The position numbers were made by a program, and so were the translations under genes. The notes beneath the pieces are model-generated. The model worked only from the letters and a program-made list of their open reading frames with translations, did no database searches and was not told where the DNA came from. From the NCBI GenBank assembly GCA_963773945.1, contig CAVZDD010000003.1, positions 434,001 through 498,000 on the forward strand: a stretch of 64,000 bases of DNA. Reading direction: 5' to 3'. This stretch comes from JAKIWV01 sp963773945 (GTDB lineage: Archaea; Thermoplasmatota; Thermoplasmata; Lutacidiplasmatales; UBA184). Positions 58,290-64,000 of this stretch are shown piece after piece (the stretch's first letter is position 1; each line of letters starts with the position of its first letter).

Positions 58290-58720
58290 ATGCCGTCTCG
58301 TACTCGAAAGTTCCGGGGGTCCCGCACGCACGGCCGCGGCATCAAGGCGGGCCGGGCGCCGGCAAGCAGGGGGGCCGGGGCAACGCGGGCCTTCACAAGT
58401 ACAAGTTCAAGTCGATGCTCATCTACGCTCCAGACCACTTCGGCCGGCACGGCTTCAAGCGGCCCCGGGAGATCATCGCTACGCACCAGTCGATCAACGT
58501 GGGGCAGCTCGACTCGATCGCCCCCTATCTGAGCGCGGCGCAGGCCCTCCGCCAGGACGGGGAGAAGTGGGTCGCCAACCTCGAGACCCTCGGCATCGAC
58601 CGGCTCTTGGGAGGCGGGGAAACGACCCGCACGTGGAGCGTCTACGTGGCCCACGCCACGAAGCACGCCCGGGAAAAGGTCGAGATCCTCCAGGAGCCGC
58701 CCGTGGCTCCCCCGGCCTGA
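58290..58720 (+). CDS. rpl15: 50S ribosomal protein L15 (uL15), with one frameshift
   Basis: The start SRTRKFRGSRTHGRGIKAGR is in the ATG 58290 frame. At the GGG at 58354-58356 one G is missing; restoring it yields GAGKQGGRGNAGLHKYKFKS and joins the downstream frame (LIYAPDHFGRHGFKRPREI to the C-terminus), giving 143 residues. The Gly-rich N-terminus is the conserved L15 extension, so the gene is almost certainly intact in the cell. Confidence 0.92.
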
Positions 58721-58752
58721 ACGGGCCGTCCACCGTCCTGCGGACCGTTAAG

Positions 58753-58760
58753 GTATTTAG
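58753..58760 (+). promoter_or_regulatory. Internal TATA-like box before secY
   Basis: GTATTTAG in the 80-bp gap between L15 and secY lies about 45 bases before the secY ATG. This gap is the widest in the ribosomal cluster, so secY and the genes after it may also be transcribed on their own. Confidence 0.45.
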
Positions 58761-58800
58761 GCAGCCCGGCGGGTGGTTCGCCGACTGCGGTTAGTCCGAG

Positions 58801-60564
58801 ATGGCGGATCCCGACGTTCCCCGTGATTGGCGCTGGGCGATCCCGCTGTTCGTCACCGAGGCGGTCATCCTTTTCCTGCTCTGGATCGGGGCCCATCCCA
58901 CGACCCTGGCGTTCGGCATCGCCGCTCTCGCCCTTACCCTGATCTTCCTCCTGATGTTGCTCGGGCTCTCGTACTCCGGGCCCAAATCGAAGCTCTACGG
59001 ACTGAAACCGGTCACGACCCGGATGCCGGCCGTCACCCAGCCGGTCGGCCACGTCCATTTCCGGACGAAGATGCTCTGGGTCGTCGGCGTCCTGCTCCTC
59101 TACTTCGTCCTCTCGAACATCTTCCTGTTCGGCGTCGACCAGGCGACGGTCATCGACCTGTTCGCGAGCTACCGGGCGATTCTCGCCGGGCAGCAGGGGA
59201 CGCTGATGCACCTTGGCATCGGCCCAATCGTCACCGGGTCGATCATCATGCAGCTGTTCACCGGTGCGAAGATCATCGGCCTCGACCTGACCAAGGACGA
59301 TGACAAGGCGATCTACCAGGGCACCCAGAAGGTCATCGTCGTCACGATGATCTTCGTCGAGGCGATCCCCCAGGTCTTCGGCTACCTGACCCCCTCGTCC
59401 TCCCTGGTCGCCGGCCTGGGGAACTTCTCGGCGGGGAACGGGCCCTTGCTCGCCGAGATGATCATCATCTCGCAGCTGGTCTTCGGCAGCTACCTCGTCT
59501 TTCTGATGGATGAGGTGGTGAGCAAATGGGGGATCGGCAGCGGCATCTCCCTGTTCATTGCGGCGGGGGTCTCCCAGCAGATCATCCAGGGGACGCTCAA
59601 TTGGGTCCCGGCGAACGCCGGGCCGATCACGGCGATGAACCCGCCCTCGGGCACGATCCCGAAATCGATCTGGTTCTTCACCCATCTGAGCGCCTCCCAG
59701 ATGGCCGGCGGCGGCTGGGAGTCCGTCCTGCTCCACTCGCCGAATCCCATCGTGGCGCTTGCCGGTACGGCGGCGATCTTTTTCCTGGTCGCGTGGACGG
59801 AGTCGACCCGGATCGAGCTCCCGCTCTCCCACGCTGAGGCCCGGGGCGCCCGGGGCCGGTATCCGCTGCGCCTGATCTACGCGAGCAACATCCCGGTCAT
59901 TCTGATGTCGGCCCTGTTGGCCAACGTATCCATGTTTTCGATCCTGCTCTGGGGGAACAACACCCTCTCGCGCTTCCCGCTCCTGGGCCATCAGTGGTGG
60001 ATCGGTTCGTATCCCGCGTCGGCGGCCATCGCCCAGCAACACGGCATCACGGCGACGACCCCGCTTACCGGAGGTGCCTACTATCTCTCGTCGGTCAATG
60101 GGCTCGAGAGCTGGCTCCTCCCGTTGCTCAATGCCCAGCAGTACGGGCAGTTCCTCGTCGGCCACATGTGGTGGCAGGACCTGCTCCACGTGATCGTCTA
60201 CTTCAGCGTCATGGTCGTGGGCTCGGTCCTGTTCGCCAAGTTCTGGATCCAGACCACCAACATGGGTCCCGAGGCCGTCGCGCGACAGATCGAGGCGAGC
60301 GGCATGCAGATCCCCGGCTTCCGCCGGGAACCGCGGGTGCTCCGTCGTGTGCTCGAGCGGTACATCCCCGTGATCACGGTCATCTCGGGAGCGGCGGTGG
60401 GGGGCCTGGCCGCCGGCGCCGACCTGATCGGTACGCTGGGCAACGCCAGCGGGACCGGCGTGCTGCTGACCGTCGGGATTCTCATTAACTTCTACGAAGC
60501 GATGGGCCGGGAGCAGCTCATGGAGATGAACCCGCTCCTGCGGCGATTCATCGGCGGGGAGTAA
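58801..60564 (+). CDS. secY: Preprotein translocase subunit SecY
   Basis: This is the central channel of the Sec translocon. The 587 residues are long compared with about 440-480 for many archaeal SecY. About ten transmembrane helices can be traced, with LGIGPIVTGSIIMQLFTGAK (plug-helix region), DEVVSKWGIGSGISLFIAAG and RYPLRLIYASNIPVILMSAL. The extra length lies in external loops (LTGGAYYLSSVNGLESWL and the TLNWVPANAGPITAMNPPS loop). A long SecY is in my recollection typical of Thermoplasmatota. Confidence 0.97.
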   Translation: MADPDVPRDWRWAIPLFVTEAVILFLLWIGAHPTTLAFGIAALALTLIFLLMLLGLSYSGPKSKLYGLKPVTTRMPAVTQPVGHVHFRTKMLWVVGVLLLYFVLSNIFLFGVDQATVIDLFASYRAILAGQQGTLMHLGIGPIVTGSIIMQLFTGAKIIGLDLTKDDDKAIYQGTQKVIVVTMIFVEAIPQVFGYLTPSSSLVAGLGNFSAGNGPLLAEMIIISQLVFGSYLVFLMDEVVSKWGIGSGISLFIAAGVSQQIIQGTLNWVPANAGPITAMNPPSGTIPKSIWFFTHLSASQMAGGGWESVLLHSPNPIVALAGTAAIFFLVAWTESTRIELPLSHAEARGARGRYPLRLIYASNIPVILMSALLANVSMFSILLWGNNTLSRFPLLGHQWWIGSYPASAAIAQQHGITATTPLTGGAYYLSSVNGLESWLLPLLNAQQYGQFLVGHMWWQDLLHVIVYFSVMVVGSVLFAKFWIQTTNMGPEAVARQIEASGMQIPGFRREPRVLRRVLERYIPVITVISGAAVGGLAAGADLIGTLGNASGTGVLLTVGILINFYEAMGREQLMEMNPLLRRFIGGE

Positions 60565-60568
60565 GCGC

Positions 60569-61381
60569 GTGCCGGACCCCGCGATGGACACGCCGCTCAA
60601 GTCCGAGGCGGATGAGGTAGAGGAAGAGGAGGAGGAATCCTCCGAGTCCGAAACGCCCGAGGTCGAAGCGGCTCCGGCGAAGCCCGCCCGGCCCCCGGCG
60701 CCGACCTTCAAGCCGTCCACGATGATCCTCACGTTCCTGTTCCTGCTCGGGATCCTGATGATCTTCGACACGGGCACGCGGAACCAGGTGGCGCTCGCGC
60801 TGGGCTACGGATTGGGCCCCCTCCTCGGGTTCCATGGTCAGTACGTGTTGCTCACGATGTTCCTCGCCGCGGTCCTCGAGATGCTGCTCACCGCGATCGC
60901 GTACAATTACACGACCAACTGGGTGAACGCGGCGAAGGTCCAGAAGTGGTCGGCGGCGTTCCGGAAGGTGCAGATGGAGGCCCTCCGCTCCGGGAAGAAG
61001 GACAAGCTCGAGGCGCTCAAGGTCAAGCAACAGGAGCTGACGAAGCTGACCAGCGAGATGTCCATCAACCAGCTCAAGGGGATGGCCGTTACCTGGTTCC
61101 TCGTCATCGCGATCTATACCTGGGTCGGGATGTTCGTCGCCTGCAGCGCCACGGGTCTCACCCTTCCCGTGGGCTGGGTGTGTGCCCCCAACAACTTCGT
61201 GGACATCGGCGGAAACATGGTCTCCCTGACCCACAAGGAATGGATCGTGCCCCTCTGGTTCCTGATCTTTTCCCTCTACACGATCCCGAGCTCGCTCATC
61301 CTGCGGCGATACCTCAAGCACTACTCCCTCCGGAAGTACGGAAACACCGTGGCCGTTCCCCCGGCGCTCTCCTCGACCTGA
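60569..61381 (+). CDS. DUF106 / EMC3-like membrane insertase (Oxa1/YidC superfamily)
   Basis: This 270-residue protein belongs to the archaeal Ylp1/DUF106 group, related to EMC3, TMCO1 and YidC, and is thought to help insert membrane proteins. The first 50 residues are acidic and disordered (EEEEEESSESETPEVE). Three transmembrane helices follow (MILTFLFLLGILMIF; VLLTMFLAAVLEMLLTAIAY; the pair near WFLVIAIYTWVGMFV and WIVPLWFLIFSL) with the cytoplasmic coiled coil KLEALKVKQQELTKLTSEM. Its place after secY is standard. GTG start 4 bp after the secY stop. Confidence 0.9.
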   Translation: MPDPAMDTPLKSEADEVEEEEEESSESETPEVEAAPAKPARPPAPTFKPSTMILTFLFLLGILMIFDTGTRNQVALALGYGLGPLLGFHGQYVLLTMFLAAVLEMLLTAIAYNYTTNWVNAAKVQKWSAAFRKVQMEALRSGKKDKLEALKVKQQELTKLTSEMSINQLKGMAVTWFLVIAIYTWVGMFVACSATGLTLPVGWVCAPNNFVDIGGNMVSLTHKEWIVPLWFLIFSLYTIPSSLILRRYLKHYSLRKYGNTVAVPPALSST

Positions 61382-61389
61382 GGCTCGGC

Positions 61390-61938
61390 GTGAGCCTGCC
61401 CCTCGTCGTGGTCGGAGGGCCGCCCGGCAGCGGCAAGACCACGGCCGCCCGACAGGCGGCGGAACGGCTCGACATGGAGTTTCACGCCGCCGGCGCCCGC
61501 TTCCGGGCCCAGGCCGAGGAACATCACATGGACCTGGGCGAGTTCTCGCGATACGCCGCATCCCACCCGGAGATCGACCGGGAGCTCGACGAATACATGC
61601 TCAACTTGGCCCGGCCGGGGCGACTGCTCGACGCGCGCCTCGCGGGCCCCTTGGCCCGGCGCCAACGGGTCCCCGTGCTCTACGTCGTGGTCACGGCCCG
61701 CCCCGGGGTTCGGGCGAAGCGGCTCGCCGGCCGGGACGGCGTCCCGGTCGCCACGGCGCGTCGCGCCATGGGGGCCCGGGAGAAGAGCGAACGGAGCCGG
61801 TACCAGGCGCTTTACGGCATCGACCTCGACCGGGAGGCGCCGGACCTCGAGATCGACAGCTCCGAGATGACGCCGGCGGCGGTCGTCGACCGGCTCGTTG
61901 ACTTCATCCGCCGCCATGCCACGCCATCCCCGTCATGA
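61390..61938 (+). CDS. cmk: Cytidylate kinase
   Basis: The kinase phosphorylates CMP/dCMP. The 182 residues are the short archaeal form with the P-loop VVVGGPPGSGKTTAARQ, the lid-type Arg-rich region VATARRAMGAREKSERSRY and YGIDLDREAPDLEIDSSEM. GTG 61390 is 8 bp after the previous stop. ATGA-like overlap with cbf5. Its location between the EMC3-like gene and cbf5 is typical of Euryarchaeota. Confidence 0.92.
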   Translation: MSLPLVVVGGPPGSGKTTAARQAAERLDMEFHAAGARFRAQAEEHHMDLGEFSRYAASHPEIDRELDEYMLNLARPGRLLDARLAGPLARRQRVPVLYVVVTARPGVRAKRLAGRDGVPVATARRAMGAREKSERSRYQALYGIDLDREAPDLEIDSSEMTPAAVVDRLVDFIRRHATPSPS

Positions 61939-62909
61939 ACGAGGCCTCCGCCGCGACCCTTCCGTTCCCCGCGGCCATCGAGGAGCGGGTCCGGGAGGGC
62001 GCGTTCCTCCTGGTCGACAAGCCCCGCGGCCCCACCTCGCACCAGGTCGCGGCGTGGGTGCGTGACCTGTTGGGCCTCGAGCGGGCGGGCCATGCCGGGA
62101 CCCTCGACCCGCACGTCTCCGGACTGCTCTGGATCGGGGTCGGTCCGGCCCTCAAGCTACTCCCCCTGCTCCTCGACTTCCCCAAACGGTACGTCGGCGT
62201 GATCGACCTGCACGGGCGGGTGCCGGCGGCCGAGCTCTCCGCCGCGCTCGCGGAATTCCAGGGCCCGGTCTTCCAGACGCCGCCGGTTCGGTCGGCGGTG
62301 CGGCGCGAACGGCGGGTCCGAACGATCTATCGATTGACGCTGCTCGAGCGCGACAGTCCCCATCTCCTCGTCGACGTCACGTGCGAGTCCGGCACGTACA
62401 TCCGGTCCCTGGCCGTGGACCTCGGGGAGGCGCTGGGAGTGGGCGCCCACCTGGCCGAGCTCCGGCGCATCGGCACCGGACCATTCAAGGAGGAACAGTC
62501 GACCACGTTGCACGCCCTCTCCGACGCCGTGGCCCAAGCGCGCGGCGGATCGCCCGAGGCGCTCCTCCACCTGCTCCACCCCATCGAGGAAGTTCGGCGG
62601 GAGTTCCCCCAGGTCGTGCTCAAGCCCGGCGCGGCGGCGGCCGTCGCGCACGGGGCCGGAGTGGCGCGCGGAGGCATCCGCTCCGTTTCCCGGCCCTTCC
62701 CCGAAGGCGCTCAGGTGGTCCTGATCGCGCCGGACGGGGCGTTCCTCGGCGTGGGGGAGGCGCGCGTCGCCTCCGACCGATTCGCCAGCGTGCCCCACGG
62801 GTGGGTCATCGAAAGCCGGCGGATCATGGTCGACTCCGCCGATTACGAGCGGCTATGGGACGTCGACCGACGCGCCCACGCCGCGGAGCCGGCTACGGAC
62901 CCCCACTGA
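61935..62909 (+). CDS. cbf5: tRNA/rRNA pseudouridine synthase Cbf5 (TruB family) with PUA domain
   Basis: Cbf5 is the catalytic subunit of H/ACA RNPs and also makes psi55 in some tRNAs. The 324 residues have FLLVDKPRGPTSHQVAAWV, the catalytic Asp in GHAGTLDPHVSGLL, the Tyr/Leu motif KRYVGVIDLHGRVP and the CESGTYIRSLAVDLGEALG segment. A C-terminal PUA domain follows from about residue 225 (VLKPGAAAAVAHGAGVARGG). The T-loop site it may modify is where this organism's tRNAs are interrupted. Confidence 0.94.
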   Translation: MNEASAATLPFPAAIEERVREGAFLLVDKPRGPTSHQVAAWVRDLLGLERAGHAGTLDPHVSGLLWIGVGPALKLLPLLLDFPKRYVGVIDLHGRVPAAELSAALAEFQGPVFQTPPVRSAVRRERRVRTIYRLTLLERDSPHLLVDVTCESGTYIRSLAVDLGEALGVGAHLAELRRIGTGPFKEEQSTTLHALSDAVAQARGGSPEALLHLLHPIEEVRREFPQVVLKPGAAAAVAHGAGVARGGIRSVSRPFPEGAQVVLIAPDGAFLGVGEARVASDRFASVPHGWVIESRRIMVDSADYERLWDVDRRAHAAEPATDPH

Positions 62910-63153
62910 CGGCAACCAGGGTCTCCGTGCTCTTGACACCGGAAACCTTGCGAATCTTGTGCATGACGACGTCAAGCGCCTCGTTGATGTGCGGCGCCTG
63001 AATCTTGACGATCAGGTCGAAGGGCCCGGTGACGGCCTCGACCTCCGCCACGTGGGGGATGGCCCGAAGGCGTCGAATGACGTCCTCGAGTTGGCTGACG
63101 TCAACCTCGGCGAGAAGGTACAGCGTTTCCATCGGGGCGGAGGCGTCGCCCAC
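62893..63153 (-). CDS. Lrp/AsnC ligand-binding (RAM) domain protein without HTH
   Basis: The 86-residue stand-alone RAM domain shows ETLYLLAEVDVSQLEDVIRR, VAEVEAVTGPFDLIVKIQA and KVSGVKSTETLVAV, the alpha/beta sandwich that binds amino acids in Lrp regulators. Lacking DNA-binding helices, it may act as an amino acid sensor or co-regulator. GTG 63153 is preceded by a strong AAGGAGGACC ribosome site; ATG 63132 is an alternative. Its stop overlaps the cbf5 3' end by 17 bases (convergent). Confidence 0.88.
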   Translation of the reverse strand: MGDASAPMETLYLLAEVDVSQLEDVIRRLRAIPHVAEVEAVTGPFDLIVKIQAPHINEALDVVMHKIRKVSGVKSTETLVAVSGGP

Positions 63154-63203
63154 GGCGGTCCTCCTTCTTGAAGGTAACTCGGTTGCGTTGGTTGACGGGC
63201 TCC

Positions 63204-63212
63204 CCTATAACC
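63204..63212. promoter_or_regulatory. Shared TATA box between the RAM-domain gene and cysS
   Basis: CCTATAACC reads as a TATA box toward cysS (ATG 63247) and as GGTTATAGG toward the RAM-domain gene. It lies in the 93-bp divergent gap between the two genes. Confidence 0.45.
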
Positions 63213-63246
63213 CCACCTTCTTCGGGGCGCCGAGGCGCCCGGGCCG

Positions 63247-64000
63247 ATGACGCTAGTCTTCCGCGAGTCCCTGTCGGGCCACTCCCAGGCCGTGCCCCGT
63301 CCCGTGGGACGACCCCTCACGATGTACGTCTGCGGGCCCACGATCTACGCGCGCGCCCACGTCGGGCATGGGCGGAATTACCTCTACTTCGACCTGCTCC
63401 GTCGCTATTTCCGCGACCAGGGCCAGCCCGTCCGCCACGTCATGAACATCACCGATTACGAGGACAAGATCACGCAACGAGCCGTCGAGCTCGGTCTCAC
63501 CTGGCGGGAGCTAGCCCGGCGCGAGGAGCGCCGGTTCCTGGCCGACTTCCGCCGGCTCGGATTGATCCCTCCGAGCGAAACCCCCCGGGCCAGCGCCTTC
63601 GTGCGCGAAATGCTCGGCGATGCGGAGGCGCTGACGCGGACCGGACGCACGAGCTGGGATGGGGATGAACTCTACTTCGACCCCGACCCGGCGACCGACG
63701 CGCAGAACTTCCCCGCCGGCCGAGAGCTCTCGCGGCACGCGGTGTTGGAGCCGGGTCGCTCGCCCCCGGGGACCGACCCCCGATCCCGTCGGGTCCTGTT
63801 GTTCCGCCGCCAGACCCCGCCCGCCGCCAGCTGGGCCAGCCCTTGGGGCCCCGGCGCCCCCGGATGGACCCTCGAGTGTTACGCGATGGCGAAGCGGTAC
63901 CTCGGCGTACCGGTGGACCTCCACGGGGGCGGCACGGACCTCATCTTCCCCCACCACTACTCCGAAAACGCGGTCTCGCTCACGCTGGACGCCACTCCGT
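63247..64000 (+). CDS. cysS: Cysteine-tRNA ligase, C-terminus beyond the window
   Basis: This class I synthetase charges tRNA-Cys. The 251 visible residues have the zinc Cys in MYVCGPTIYARAHVGHGRN, which also contains the HIGH variant HVGHG, then HVMNITDYEDKITQRA and GWTLECYAMAKRYLG. The LHGGGTDLIFPHHYSE segment places the remaining zinc ligands (His and Glu) at the expected spacing. The usual HHENE reads HHYSE. A short 20-residue insert near SRHAVLEPGRSPPG precedes the second zinc Cys. The KMSK loop and anticodon domain lie past base 64000. Confidence 0.93.
   Translation, partial: MTLVFRESLSGHSQAVPRPVGRPLTMYVCGPTIYARAHVGHGRNYLYFDLLRRYFRDQGQPVRHVMNITDYEDKITQRAVELGLTWRELARREERRFLADFRRLGLIPPSETPRASAFVREMLGDAEALTRTGRTSWDGDELYFDPDPATDAQNFPAGRELSRHAVLEPGRSPPGTDPRSRRVLLFRRQTPPAASWASPWGPGAPGWTLECYAMAKRYLGVPVDLHGGGTDLIFPHHYSENAVSLTLDATP

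Noticed and set aside
54787..58720. Programmed frameshifting in L6, S5 and L15
   Set aside because: No common slippery sequence plus structure is visible, the shifts fall in plain G/C runs, and no precedent is known to me for these proteins in Archaea.

Overview
The window is a 64 kb piece of a high-GC archaeal chromosome, most likely from a GC-rich Thermoplasmatota lineage. The domain is certain: an archaeal S10/spc ribosomal cluster carrying RNase P Rpp29, S4e, L32e and L19e; HMG-CoA synthase with a DUF35 partner; CTP-dependent riboflavin kinase; archaeosine enzyme RaSEA; TiaS; an Sm-like protein; AglB; aEF1-beta; and TATA-box promoters with many leaderless starts. The phylum is inferred from DnaK, a long SecY and a DUF835 protein together. 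I see no mobile elements, CRISPR or phage genes.

Layout. Positions 1-4.6 kb hold CoaBC (cut by the left edge), a HAD phosphatase, tRNA-His, a DUF457 membrane protein, aEF1-beta, a tiny Zn-ribbon protein and a secreted protein. Positions 4.6-11.1 kb are one giant AglB oligosaccharyltransferase with about 1,200 extra residues of surface-type beta repeats. Positions 11.2-17.1 kb are an overlapping minus-strand operon for 2-oxoacid chain elongation (LeuA/homocitrate synthase type, LeuC, LeuD, LeuB type), ending in a catalytically intact thiolase and a DUF35 protein. Positions 17.3-20 kb encode a 2-oxoacid:ferredoxin oxidoreductase. Positions 20-32 kb carry RNA and cofactor genes (tiaS, hisS, a CDIN1-like nuclease, nadE, raSEA, ribK, lsm), citrate synthase and dnaK. 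Positions 32-36 kb carry an M20 hydrolase, a class V aminotransferase and a PAC2 protein. Positions 36-40 kb carry tRNA-Ala, an HTH regulator and the mevalonate entry operon (HMG-CoA synthase, thiolase-like protein, DUF35). Positions 40-46.4 kb are mixed and include tRNA-Arg, DUF99 and threonine ammonia-lyase. Positions 46.6-62.9 kb are the ribosomal operon running into secY, an EMC3-like gene, cmk and cbf5. The right edge has an Lrp-type ligand-binding protein and the start of cysS.

Three points stand out. All three tRNA genes are interrupted at the same place in the T loop by 32-35 nt insertions. The thiolase in the HMG-CoA synthase operon has lost its nucleophilic Cys and both catalytic His, while an intact thiolase sits in the 2-oxoacid operon. 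Seven conserved genes carry single-base frameshifts, mostly in G/C runs; these look like consensus errors and should be corrected before genes are called broken. Genes are very tightly packed, with repeated ATGA/GTGA overlaps that suggest translational coupling.
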